From contig JAQGHY010000176.1 of NCBI GenBank assembly GCA_028291455.1, positions 1 to 48,550 of the forward strand: a stretch of 48,550 nt of DNA, written 5' to 3'. Positions within the stretch are counted from its first letter, which is position 1, and the number at the start of each line of letters is the position of its first letter. Made by a program: the position numbers and the translations under genes. The stretch is from Rubritepida sp. (GTDB taxonomy: Bacteria; Pseudomonadota; Alphaproteobacteria; Acetobacterales; Acetobacteraceae). Below, in pieces: positions 1 through 9,531 of this stretch. The notes under the pieces were generated by a model. That model searched no databases. It was given only the letters and a program-made list of their open reading frames with translations, and had not been told where the DNA came from.

Positions 1-755
1 TCGCCGGCGAGCATCAGCCCCCAGGCGGGCTTCGGCTCGGAGACGCCGAGGCCGAGGAAGGAGAGCGACGCCTCCAGCAGGATGGCCTGCGCGACATAGG
101 CGGTCAGCAGGATCAGGAAGGGCGCCAGCACGTTCGGCGCCATGTGCCGCAGGATGATGTGCGAGGCCGAATAGCCGCCCGCCCGCGCCGCATCGATATA
201 GGGCATGGCGCGAACCGACAGTGCCGCGGAGCGGATGACGCGCGCGGCGCGGGGAATAACCGGGATGGCGATGGCGAAGATCAGGTTGAAGTCGATCCCG
301 CCGACCGAGGCCTTGCCCAGCACCGCCACCACGACGAGCGCCAGCACGATGATGGGGAAGGAGAGGATCACGTCCACGAAGCGCTGGATGATGAGGTCCG
401 CCAGCCCGCCGAAATAGGCCGAGGCGATGCCGAGCAGGCCGCCCAGCGTGCAGCCGATGAAGGAGGAGAAGAAGCCAATGGTGAGCGCCGTCCGCGCGCC
501 GTAGATGATGCGCGTCAGGATGTCTCGCCCGAAGGCGTCGGTGCCGAAGAAGTGCGTCCAGGACGGCGCTTCCAGCATGGAGGCGAAGTCGATCGTCTCG
601 GGCTCGAAGGGCGAGATCACCTCGGCCAGGATGGCGGCCATCCCCATCGCCAGGATGACGAAGAGGCCGGCGGCGCCTAGCGGCTGTTCGCGGATGAAGG
701 CCAGCACCGGATTGCGGCGGCGCGGGGCGGCGAGGGGCAGGGTTGTGGCTGACAT
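1..755 (-). CDS. ABC importer permease, DppC type (3' end cut by window)
   Basis: Inner-membrane permease of a peptide/opine/nickel ABC importer. The reading frame is open from an ATG at 755 to the window edge, so only the first 251 codons are present. The translation begins MSATTLPLAAPRRRNP, followed by a hydrophobic segment (about residues 30-45), the DppC-type block with HFFGTDAFGRD, and a BPD_transp_1 membrane domain. The EAA loop (YIDAARAGG...HMAPNVLAP), which contacts the ATPase, lies near residues 195-220. The start is 12 bases after the stop of the DppB-type permease, so the two form one operon. The substrate cannot be read from the permease. No family 5 receptor for it is visible here; one may lie to the left of the window. 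Confidence 0.9.
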   Translation of the reverse strand, partial: MSATTLPLAAPRRRNPVLAFIREQPLGAAGLFVILAMGMAAILAEVISPFEPETIDFASMLEAPSWTHFFGTDAFGRDILTRIIYGARTALTIGFFSSFIGCTLGGLLGIASAYFGGLADLIIQRFVDVILSFPIIVLALVVVAVLGKASVGGIDFNLIFAIAIPVIPRAARVIRSAALSVRAMPYIDAARAGGYSASHIILRHMAPNVLAPFLILLTAYVAQAILLEASLSFLGLGVSEPKPAWGLMLAG

Positions 756-767
756 GCTCGCGGCTCC

Positions 768-1721
768 TCAGCTGTAGCGCACGCGGGGGTCGAGCACGCC
801 GTAGAGCATGTCGATCACCAGGTTCATGGTGACGAAGACCACAGCCAGCAGCATCACCAGCGACTGGATCAGCACGAAGTCGCTGCGGGAGACGGCGTCC
901 ACGAAGAGACGCCCGATGCCGTTCAGGTTGAACACCTGCTCCGTCACCACGAGGCCGCCGACGAGGAAGGCGAATTCCAGCCCGATCACGGTGACGGCTG
1001 GCAGCAACGCGTTGCGCATGGCGTGGCGGGAGACGACCAGCCGCTCGAACACGCCTTTGGCGCGGGCGGTGCGGATATAGTCCTCGCGCATCACCTCGAT
1101 GATGGAGGAGCGCACCATTCGCGCCACGACGGCGGCGTAGCGATACCCGACCGCGAGGGCCGGCCAGATCAGCTGCGCCATGTTCTGCAGCGGGTCTTCG
1201 AAGAAGGGCGTGTAGGTGACCGGTGGCGACCAGTGGAACACGGTCAGCAGCGTCAGGATCGTCAGCATGCCGAGCCAGAAGGACGGCACCGCGAGGCCGG
1301 CGATTGTGAAGATCCGCACGAGGTAATCGATCCAGGTATCCCGGAACAGCGCGGATATCGTGCCGAGCGGGATGGCGATCAGCACCGAGATGATGGCTGC
1401 CATCACCGACACCTGCAGGGTCAGGCCGATGCGCGTGCCGATCTCCTCCGCAACGGGCCGGCCGGTCCACATGGAATCGCCGAGGTCGAAGGTGACCAGG
1501 CCCGTCATCCAGTTGACGAACTGCGTGGGCAGCGGCCTGTCCAGGCCGAGGCGGGCGCGCTCGCGTGTCAGGATTTCTTCCGTTACGTGGCCGCCATCGG
1601 CGCGCAGCTTCACCTCGACGATGTCACCGGGGAGGACGCGCAGCATGAAGAAGGTCAGCAGCGCCACGCCGAGCAGGGTGGGGACCATCAAGGCGATGCG
1701 GCGGGCGGCGTAGCGGATCAT
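768..1721 (-). CDS. ABC importer permease, DppB type
   Basis: Inner-membrane permease pairing with the DppC-type subunit. The protein is 317 residues, normal for the family. It opens MIRYAARRIALMVPTLLGVA, the typical DppB amino-terminal membrane helix, then a short periplasmic segment (RLGLDRPLPTQF). Several membrane helices follow, with an EAA loop around residues 215-240 (DYIRTARAKG...MRNALLP), and it ends with the family-typical LDPRVRYS. It starts 13 bases after the ATPase gene and ends 12 bases before the next permease. The gene order ATPase-DppB-DppC supports one transcript. Confidence 0.93.
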   Translation of the reverse strand: MIRYAARRIALMVPTLLGVALLTFFMLRVLPGDIVEVKLRADGGHVTEEILTRERARLGLDRPLPTQFVNWMTGLVTFDLGDSMWTGRPVAEEIGTRIGLTLQVSVMAAIISVLIAIPLGTISALFRDTWIDYLVRIFTIAGLAVPSFWLGMLTILTLLTVFHWSPPVTYTPFFEDPLQNMAQLIWPALAVGYRYAAVVARMVRSSIIEVMREDYIRTARAKGVFERLVVSRHAMRNALLPAVTVIGLEFAFLVGGLVVTEQVFNLNGIGRLFVDAVSRSDFVLIQSLVMLLAVVFVTMNLVIDMLYGVLDPRVRYS

Positions 1722-1734
1722 CGGGCGCGCTTCC

Positions 1735-3783
<2,049 letters not shown>

Positions 3784-3800
3784 CCTGCTGGCCCCTCCCT

Positions 3801-3830
3801 TTTCTTATAAAATATATAATGCATTATCGG
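3801..3830. promoter_or_regulatory. AT-rich promoter/operator candidate with 12-bp palindrome
   Basis: A run of about 30 bases almost free of G/C in an otherwise very GC-rich region. It contains the perfect palindrome ATAATGCATTAT (3816-3827) and TATA-like hexamers on both strands. It lies directly upstream of the double-ATPase gene. A promoter with a dimeric-repressor site is the natural reading; GntR-type regulators bind sites of this general shape, but the regulator is not identifiable. Confidence 0.5.
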
Positions 3831-3895
3831 TTCTGCGGCGCAAGGGCGGTCGCCCGGGGGAGTGCTACAGGCCTGGCGACCTATGTCTGGGCTCT

Positions 3896-4900
3896 TCAAT
3901 CGATCCTGATATTCGCCTGCCGCACGATGCGTCCGTGCAGCTCCATCTGCTGCCGCCGGAAGGTCGCGCATTCATCGGGCGAGTTCGCCCGGGTGATGGC
4001 GCCGAGCGTCTTCAGCCGTTCCGCCACGTCGGGCATCTGGATCGTCCGGTTCAGCTCGGAATTGAGGTAACGAATCACCTCCGCCGATGTCCCAGCGGGC
4101 GCGAAGACGCCGTTCCACTCATAGGTCTCGTAGCCAGGCAGGGTATCGGCGATGGCTTCGACGCCGGGGAGAACGTCGACGGGCGTGAGCCCCGCATGGG
4201 CGAGGACGCGCACGTCTTCGTTCTGGATGGCCGCGACCGATCCCGGCACATTGCCGAACTGCAGATCGATGCGCCTGGCCATGAGGTCGGTCCGCGCGGC
4301 CGGCGTGGCGCGGTAGACGATGTGGTTCAGGCGGATGCCGGCCATCTGCGCGAGCAGCTCGATCGAAATGTGCTGCGCCGAGCCGATGCCGGTGGTGCCG
4401 CAATCCAGCCCGTTCCGCGATGCCTTGGCGAAATCGATCATCTCCCTGACCGTGCGCGGGCCGAACCCCTTCGCGACGTCGATCGTGTTCGGCGCCACCA
4501 TGGAGAGGAAGATCGGCATCAGGTCGCGCTCGGTGTCGTAGGGCATGCGCGCGCCGAACAGGGATGGGTTCACCGAATGCGCTGTGGCGTCGTAGAGCAG
4601 CGTGTAGCCATCGGCCGCAGCATGCACGACCGCGCTGCCGGCGATCTGGCCGGCGCCGCCGGGGCGGTTTTCGATGACGAATTGCTGGCCGAGCCGCGCC
4701 GACATTCCCGCGAAGACGATGCGCGAGACGATATCCGCCGTGCCGCCCGCGCCATAGGCGCAGATGACCCGTACCGGCTTGGAGGGATAGGCCGCCTGGG
4801 CGTGCAGGATGCCTGGTGCCGCAAGCATAGCGAGACCGCCAGCGACCACCGACCGGCGGCGGAACAGAGTTCCCGCCGCTTCATCAATTTTGGTTTTCAT
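3896..4900 (-). CDS. Bug/TctC-family periplasmic receptor (tandem copy 1)
   Basis: Periplasmic solute receptor of the tripartite tricarboxylate (Bug/TctC) family; these bind small carboxylates or amides by a Venus-flytrap fold. The protein is 334 residues with a twin-arginine-like leader (FRRRSVVAGG...LHAQA), then family landmarks YPSKPVRVICAYGAGGTAD, QQFVIENRPGGAG, DGYTLLYDA, TLPGYETYEWNGVFAPAGT and the C-terminal RIVRQANIRID. It aligns without gaps to the next gene upstream (5005-6009) at about three-quarters identity by eye. No TctA or TctB membrane subunit lies nearby. It sits between the dioxygenase/dehydrogenase genes and the ABC importer genes on the same strand, so a shared substrate is plausible but unproven. 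Confidence 0.93.
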   Translation of the reverse strand: MKTKIDEAAGTLFRRRSVVAGGLAMLAAPGILHAQAAYPSKPVRVICAYGAGGTADIVSRIVFAGMSARLGQQFVIENRPGGAGQIAGSAVVHAAADGYTLLYDATAHSVNPSLFGARMPYDTERDLMPIFLSMVAPNTIDVAKGFGPRTVREMIDFAKASRNGLDCGTTGIGSAQHISIELLAQMAGIRLNHIVYRATPAARTDLMARRIDLQFGNVPGSVAAIQNEDVRVLAHAGLTPVDVLPGVEAIADTLPGYETYEWNGVFAPAGTSAEVIRYLNSELNRTIQMPDVAERLKTLGAITRANSPDECATFRRQQMELHGRIVRQANIRID

Positions 4901-4930
4901 CGAGCGTTTCCCTTGGTCTTGTTGAATTAG

Positions 4931-4944
4931 GAGCCTTTGGCTTT
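4931..4944 (-). repeat. Leader repeat shared by the two tandem Bug genes (copy 1)
   Basis: GAGCCTTTGGCTTT on the + strand, 31-44 bases upstream of the start at 4900. AGCC/GGCT can pair around a 3-base loop. A nearly identical element stands at the same distance before the paralogous gene, so the duplication included the leader. Confidence 0.55.
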
Positions 4945-5004
4945 CCCGGTCGTTTTTAGCTTCGGCTGTTGCGGGGTTCGATTCAAGCGCCGTTCACCCG
5001 GGAC

Positions 5005-6009
5005 TCAATCGAGGCGGATATTTGCCTGCCGCACGATGCGTCCGTGCAGTTCGGTCTGCTGCCGGCGGAAGGTGGCGCAGTCCTCGGGCGTATTCGCCCG
5101 CGTGACGGCACCCAGCGTCTTCAGCCGCTCCATCACCTCGGGCGTGCGTATCGTCGTGTTCAACTCGGTGTTGAGATAGCCGATCACCTCGGCAGGCGTG
5201 CCGGCCGGCGCGAAGACACCGTTCCACTCATAGGTCTCGTAGCCGGGCAGCGTATCGGCGATGGCCGGAACGCCCGGCAGCACGTCGACGGGAACCACGC
5301 CCGCATGGGCCAGCACGCGCAGGTCGCCGTTCTGGATGGCGGAGACCGAGCCCGGGACATTGCCGAATTGCATGTCGACACGCCCGGCGATCAGGTCGGT
5401 TCGTGCCGCCGGCGCGGCGCGATAGACGATGTGGTTCAGCCGAACGCCAGCCATCTGGCTGAACAACTCGATCGAGAGATGCTGCGCCGAGCCGATGCCG
5501 GTGGAGGCAGCATCCAGCCCATGCGAGGAAGCCTTCGCGAGATCGATCATCTCCTGCACCGTTCGGGCGCGGAAATCCTTCGAGACGTTGATCGTGTTCG
5601 GCGCGACCATGGAGAGGAATACCGGCATCAGGTCGCGCTCCGTGTCGTAGGGCAGGCGGGTACCGAACAGCGCCGGATTCACGGAATGCGAGGTCGCATC
5701 GTAGAGCAGCGTGTAGCCGTCCGCCGGGGAATGCACGACGGCGGTGGTGGCGATGGTGCCCGCGCCGCCGGCACGGTTCTCGATCACGAATTGCTGGCCG
5801 AGCCGGATGGACATCGCCGTGAACAGGATGCGGCAGACGATATCCGCCGTGCCGCCGGCGCCATAGGCGCAGATGACGCGCACCGGCTTGGAGGGATAGG
5901 CGCCCTGGGCGTGCAGGGACCACGGCGCCGCAAGGACCGCCAATCCGCCGCCCAGCACCGAACGCCGTCGCAAAGATGCCCCGACCGCTCCGTTCGATTT
6001 CCTGCTCAT
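5005..6009 (-). CDS. Bug/TctC-family periplasmic receptor (tandem copy 2)
   Basis: Second member of a tandem pair of solute receptors, 334 residues like its partner and alignable to it end to end without gaps. It has a twin-arginine-like leader (LRRRSVLGGG...LHAQG), then YPSKPVRVICAYGAGGTAD, QQFVIENRAGGAG, DGYTLLYDATSHSVNP and RIVRQANIRLD. The ligand-contact regions (GIGSAQH, NHIVYRA, GNVPGSV) are almost unchanged between the copies, so both probably bind the same or very similar ligands. The leader and carboxy-terminal half have diverged only slightly, which points to a recent duplication. The start is ATG at 6009, 96 bases after the dehydrogenase gene. Confidence 0.93.
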   Translation of the reverse strand: MSRKSNGAVGASLRRRSVLGGGLAVLAAPWSLHAQGAYPSKPVRVICAYGAGGTADIVCRILFTAMSIRLGQQFVIENRAGGAGTIATTAVVHSPADGYTLLYDATSHSVNPALFGTRLPYDTERDLMPVFLSMVAPNTINVSKDFRARTVQEMIDLAKASSHGLDAASTGIGSAQHLSIELFSQMAGVRLNHIVYRAAPAARTDLIAGRVDMQFGNVPGSVSAIQNGDLRVLAHAGVVPVDVLPGVPAIADTLPGYETYEWNGVFAPAGTPAEVIGYLNTELNTTIRTPEVMERLKTLGAVTRANTPEDCATFRRQQTELHGRIVRQANIRLD

Positions 6010-6035
6010 GGATGCTTCCTCCGTTTTGTAGCTGA

Positions 6036-6050
6036 GAGCCTTTTGGCTTT
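6036..6050 (-). repeat. Leader repeat shared by the two tandem Bug genes (copy 2)
   Basis: GAGCCTTTTGGCTTT on the + strand, 27-41 bases upstream of the start at 6009. It matches the element at 4931-4944 with one extra T in the loop. Confidence 0.55.
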
Positions 6051-6105
6051 CTCATCGCGATCCGAGCTCGGCTCTCACCGGCGCGGTCTCAGGCCATGTG
6101 CATGC

Positions 6106-7020
6106 TTATCTCGCCAGGGAGTCGGCCGGTGCAATCTTGGTTTCGATCGCCGCCAACGCTTCCTCGTAATCCTTCGGCACCACGCCGCCGAAATGCGCCT
6201 TCATCCCAAGGCCGGTGACCCAGCGGAGGCGCTCGGCCACAGCGCGCGTGACGAAGGGATCCAGCCCGACATTCTCCAGCGTTTCCGCCGACATGTCGGC
6301 CTCCTCGGAGCGCCGCGCCGAGTGGATCGCGTTGGTCGCCAGCATGCCGTTCACGACGCGCGAGAAGGGCTTCGACAGCGTCTTCTCCAGCGAGGCCAGC
6401 ACGGGCGCTTCCAGGCCGTAGCGCCGGGCGCCGAGCATGCACTCCAGCAGCAGCGCCTCCAGGCCCTTCATGACCACGGAGCGGAGGATCTTGATCGCCG
6501 AGGCGTCGCCGATCCGCTCGCTCACGAACTCCATCCGCATGCCGCAGGGCACCAGCGTATCCCGAACGCGCTCCGCGTGGATGCCGGCCACCAGGATCGG
6601 CATAGCGACCCCATCGGCCGGCGTTCCCACGATGGAGCCGTCCACGAAGGAAGCACCGCTCGCCGCCAGCCGTTCGGCGACCTGCTGCTTCACCTGCGGC
6701 GTCGCGGAGGCGATGTCGACGATGAGGTGCTGAGGCCTGAGCAGGCTGGCGAAGGCCTCCGCACTCTTGATCGAGGAGGAGCCGGGCGTCGCACTGATGA
6801 TGCAGTCCGCGCGGCTGGCCAATTCTTGCGGAGACCTCACGAGCTCCACGCCGCATTCGGCGGCACGGCGCTGGATCAGCTCGCTGAAAGGCCCGTCGAA
6901 GGCGTATTTGTCGTAGGCGACAACATGCTCCAGCCCGCCAGCGCGCAGGCCCCGCCCGAGGGTGCTGCCGATCTCACCGAACCCGATGAGCCCGACTCTA
7001 ATTTGTTCTTTGCGTTCCAT
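6106..7020 (-). CDS. NAD(P)-dependent dehydrogenase with DUF1932 domain (6-phosphogluconate/3-hydroxyisobutyrate dehydrogenase-like)
   Basis: Predicted cytoplasmic oxidoreductase of the beta-hydroxyacid dehydrogenase superfamily, 304 residues. The amino-terminal Rossmann fold has GFGEIG at residues 13-18. The mid region DGSIVGTPADG corresponds to the substrate-binding DGxxxG segment, and IKILRSVVMKGLEALLLE holds the expected catalytic lysine of the superfamily. The C-terminal half resembles DUF1932. It lies 12 bases downstream of the dioxygenase gene and upstream of two Bug receptors, so it probably oxidises a hydroxyacid intermediate of the same pathway. The substrate is unknown. Confidence 0.85.
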   Translation of the reverse strand: MERKEQIRVGLIGFGEIGSTLGRGLRAGGLEHVVAYDKYAFDGPFSELIQRRAAECGVELVRSPQELASRADCIISATPGSSSIKSAEAFASLLRPQHLIVDIASATPQVKQQVAERLAASGASFVDGSIVGTPADGVAMPILVAGIHAERVRDTLVPCGMRMEFVSERIGDASAIKILRSVVMKGLEALLLECMLGARRYGLEAPVLASLEKTLSKPFSRVVNGMLATNAIHSARRSEEADMSAETLENVGLDPFVTRAVAERLRWVTGLGMKAHFGGVVPKDYEEALAAIETKIAPADSLAR

Positions 7021-7032
7021 CGTTCCGCCTTC

Positions 7033-7893
7033 TCAGTAGCTCTTGTCGCCCTTGACCGTCGTGCGGTGCATGTAGCGGTCGCCGTGCGCCTTATAGTCGG
7101 CGACGGCGTAATGCATGGCGCAGCGGTTGTCCCAGATCACGAGGTCGTGGCGCTGCCACCGGTGGCGATAGAGGTTCTCCGGCATGGTCGAGTGCTCGAA
7201 GAGGAAGTTCAGGATGGCCTCGCTCTCGGCCTGGGGAATGCCGACGATATGCGAGGTGAAGCCCTTGTTCACGAAGAGTGCCTTGCGCTTGCTCTCGGGG
7301 TGCGTGCGGATCACCGGATGCGTCGCGTTCTTCGCCATCGCCTCCTCGATATTGCCGACATATTCCTTGCCGTAGCTGGTCTTCAGGACGGCGGCGCCGA
7401 GGCTATGCACAACTTGCAGCTCTTCCAGCATCCGCTTCATTGGCGCCGAGAGAGTCTCATAGGCGCGATACATATTGGCGAAGATCGTGTCGCCGCCGAC
7501 TGGCGGAATCTCCAGCGCATGCAGGAGCGAGGCCATCGGCGGCGCGGGCTGCCAGGAGCCGTCGGAGTGCCAGTAGGTGCCCGCATCCTCGCGCCCCTGC
7601 GGCTTGCCGTCGACCTTCTTGTTCGAGACGCGGTAGATTTCGGGATGGCCGGGCAGGTAATAGGCGGAGAGGGCGGTGCCGCCGGCGGCGACGCTCAACT
7701 CCCCGAAGCGCCGGCTGAAGTCGATGTGCTGCTCCGCCGTAATGTCCTGATCGCGGAGGAGGAGGATGCCGTCGGCGTCCAGCCAAGCCTGGCGGACCTG
7801 CTGGAAGACATTGTCCCCGATCTGCTGGGAGAGATCGACGCCGAGCACTTCGGCGCCAAAGCCCGGTGTGACCGGACGAACCGTGAGATCCAT
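7033..7893 (-). CDS. TauD/TfdA-family Fe(II)/2-oxoglutarate dioxygenase
   Basis: Cytoplasmic non-heme iron oxygenase, 286 residues. The facial triad is visible as H109 and D111 in YWHSDGSW, with the distal histidine in WDNRCAMHYAV near residue 260; the following arginine-rich end (YMHRTTVKGDKSY) carries the 2-oxoglutarate-binding arginine region. Family members hydroxylate taurine, alkyl sulfates, phenoxyacetates or other carboxylates; the sequence does not decide among these. It is the first gene of the leftward set, facing a divergent LacI-type regulator across 173 bases that contain an operator-like palindrome. The set probably starts with this oxidation step. Confidence 0.9.
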   Translation of the reverse strand: MDLTVRPVTPGFGAEVLGVDLSQQIGDNVFQQVRQAWLDADGILLLRDQDITAEQHIDFSRRFGELSVAAGGTALSAYYLPGHPEIYRVSNKKVDGKPQGREDAGTYWHSDGSWQPAPPMASLLHALEIPPVGGDTIFANMYRAYETLSAPMKRMLEELQVVHSLGAAVLKTSYGKEYVGNIEEAMAKNATHPVIRTHPESKRKALFVNKGFTSHIVGIPQAESEAILNFLFEHSTMPENLYRHRWQRHDLVIWDNRCAMHYAVADYKAHGDRYMHRTTVKGDKSY

Positions 7894-7974
7894 TTTGTTT
7901 CCTCCTTTGGGCTACGCTCGACAACGCGTCGACGCAAAAACCTGCCATGGCCGGACGGCGAATTCAAGGCTGTC

Positions 7975-7988
7975 TGAAAACGATTTCA
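7975..7988. promoter_or_regulatory. LacI-type operator candidate
   Basis: TGAAAACGATTTCA: 5-base arms TGAAA/TTTCA around a central CG, the layout typical of LacI/GalR-family operators. It lies between the dioxygenase gene (start 7893) and the divergent LacI-family gene (start 8067), where it could control both. Confidence 0.55.
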
Positions 7989-8066
7989 CGACCTGCCAGA
8001 TGGCGGTATCGCGCTGCCGGGGAGGCGAAGTATGTAGGACCGCCCGGATGAAGTGTTGAGGAACGC

Positions 8067-9059
8067 ATGGCGACCGTACGAGATGTCGCGCTTCTGGCTG
8101 GCGTTTCTCCCGCGACCGTCTCACGCGTGCTCAATGGCCGCACCGTCGTCTCGCCCGAGGCGAGGACCAGGGTGCTGGCGGCCGTCAAGGAATTGGACTT
8201 CCAGCCCAATACGATGGCGCAGGGCCTGCGGCTCGGCCGCGGGACCTCGGTGGCGCTGCTGGTCGGCGATATCGAGCAGGGCGTCTATTCAGCGCTGACC
8301 AGGCACATCCAGGAAGCGCTCGCGGAACTCGGGCTGGACCTGCTACTCTACAACCTCGCCCATAGCGAGGAACGGCTGCTCCGTATCCTCGAGCGTGCGC
8401 CCTCGCTGCGCCTGCGCGGCGTCATCATCGCCACCGCGGATGTGATCCCCATTGCGGCGCTGCAGGCGGTGGCGCTCGGCCGCAGCGGCATCGTGGTCCT
8501 CTCGGTGGGGCAGCGGCTGCATCGCCACGGCATCACCTCCATCGTCCATGGAGAGCGGGCGGCGGTCGCCCAATCCGTTGGCTATCTCATCGAGCAAGGC
8601 CGCACGCCCATCGCCTATGTCGGCCGCATCGCCGAATCCGTGACTGGCAGTGATCGTTTCGGCGGCTACAAGGCCGCATTGGCCCGGGCGGGCCTGGCCG
8701 TCGACCGCAATCTCGTCTGGGACGTCGCCTACCGCTACAACGCCGGCTACGAGGCCCTGTCCCGGGCGCTGGATGCGGGCATTGTCATCGGCGGCGTCCA
8801 GGCGGGCAGCGACGAACTCGCGCTCGGTGCCGTCGCGGCAATCCGGGACCGCAATCTTCGGGTGCCCGAGGACATCGCGGTGATCGGGCTCGGCGATATC
8901 GAGCTGGGCGCCCATGCACGCCCCGCGCTGACGACGCTCAGCGCGCACCCAAAGCTGATCGCGGAAAAGGTGAGGCAGATCATCGGCGCCGGGGAGAGCC
9001 GGAAGGTGCCGGCGCTGTCCGTCATCCCAAGGAAGCTGATCCTCCGCCAGTCGGCGTAG
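8067..9059 (+). CDS. LacI-family transcriptional regulator
   Basis: DNA-binding repressor or activator, 330 residues. The amino-terminal helix-turn-helix and hinge helix are clear (VRDVALLAGVSPATVSRVL, about residues 4-22, then the hinge near 50-60 with PNTMAQGLRLGR). A periplasmic-binding-protein-like effector domain fills the rest and ends VIPRKLILRQSA. The gene is divergent from the dioxygenase-dehydrogenase-Bug-ABC set, and a LacI-type palindrome lies in the gap, so local control is likely. The effector is unknown; a sugar or carboxylate intermediate would fit the family. The ATG at 8067 begins the canonical MATVRDVA motif, so the start is secure. Confidence 0.93.
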   Translation: MATVRDVALLAGVSPATVSRVLNGRTVVSPEARTRVLAAVKELDFQPNTMAQGLRLGRGTSVALLVGDIEQGVYSALTRHIQEALAELGLDLLLYNLAHSEERLLRILERAPSLRLRGVIIATADVIPIAALQAVALGRSGIVVLSVGQRLHRHGITSIVHGERAAVAQSVGYLIEQGRTPIAYVGRIAESVTGSDRFGGYKAALARAGLAVDRNLVWDVAYRYNAGYEALSRALDAGIVIGGVQAGSDELALGAVAAIRDRNLRVPEDIAVIGLGDIELGAHARPALTTLSAHPKLIAEKVRQIIGAGESRKVPALSVIPRKLILRQSA

Positions 9060-9085
9060 CAAACGGCCCCCGGCCGGTCGCGAAG

Positions 9086-9421
9086 CTATAGCGCGGCGAG
9101 GGCCCTGACTGCCGCATCATGGGTCGCGACAAGCGCCGCCAGCGTCACATCCGCCTGCTTTACGGCCGCGGCCTCGCTGCGGTCGACGTCGGAGACCTGC
9201 TCCTCCGCATCGGCCACGCCGACTGCGATCTGTTCGCGCAGCTCGTCCAACCGCTCCTTCACCTCGGTGGGATCGGCCTCCGGGGCAGTGCTCCATTCCC
9301 GCACGATGATGTCGACCTCGCGGGCCATGCGGCTGGGCGGAACCGCCTTGGTCGCGAGATCCAGCAGCCGTTGTAATGCAGCCTGAACCGGACGAGCCGG
9401 CGCCTTCTTCCTTGCAGCCAT
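9086..9421 (-). CDS. Small Ala-rich hypothetical protein
   Basis: A 111-residue soluble protein I do not recognise. It has a basic Ala/Lys/Pro-rich start (MAARKKAPARP) and then mainly heptad-like helical sequence rich in Ala, Glu and Asp, including RLDELREQIAVGVADAEEQV, which suggests a helical bundle or coiled coil. A GGAGAGG ribosome site precedes the ATG at 9421, which supports real translation. It is convergent with the LacI-family gene (27 bases between stops). A large inverted repeat lies upstream of its start at 9442-9467. Confidence 0.65.
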   Translation of the reverse strand: MAARKKAPARPVQAALQRLLDLATKAVPPSRMAREVDIIVREWSTAPEADPTEVKERLDELREQIAVGVADAEEQVSDVDRSEAAAVKQADVTLAALVATHDAAVRALAAL

Positions 9422-9441
9422 ATCCGTCGCCTCTCCAGATC

Positions 9442-9467
9442 CGCGCCGCTATAGCACGAGCGGCGCG
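9442..9467. promoter_or_regulatory. Inverted repeat in divergent intergenic region
   Basis: CGCGCCGCT and AGCGGCGCG form perfect 9-base arms around an 8-base spacer. It lies between the small gene starting at 9421 and the Bug gene starting at 9532, so it may be an operator or a 5' leader hairpin. Confidence 0.4.
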
Positions 9468-9531
9468 AGAGGGGATCGCGCGGGGAAGCGTCCTGGGCCT
9501 AGGCTCTTCAGATAAAAAACAGGGGATGGAC

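Noticed and set aside
4969-7977. A 1002-codon open frame on the + strand
   Set aside because: It runs antisense to two Bug receptors, the dehydrogenase and the dioxygenase, all with clear family motifs. Its translation is Arg/His/Gly-rich and low in hydrophobic cores, as expected for GC-rich antisense frames.
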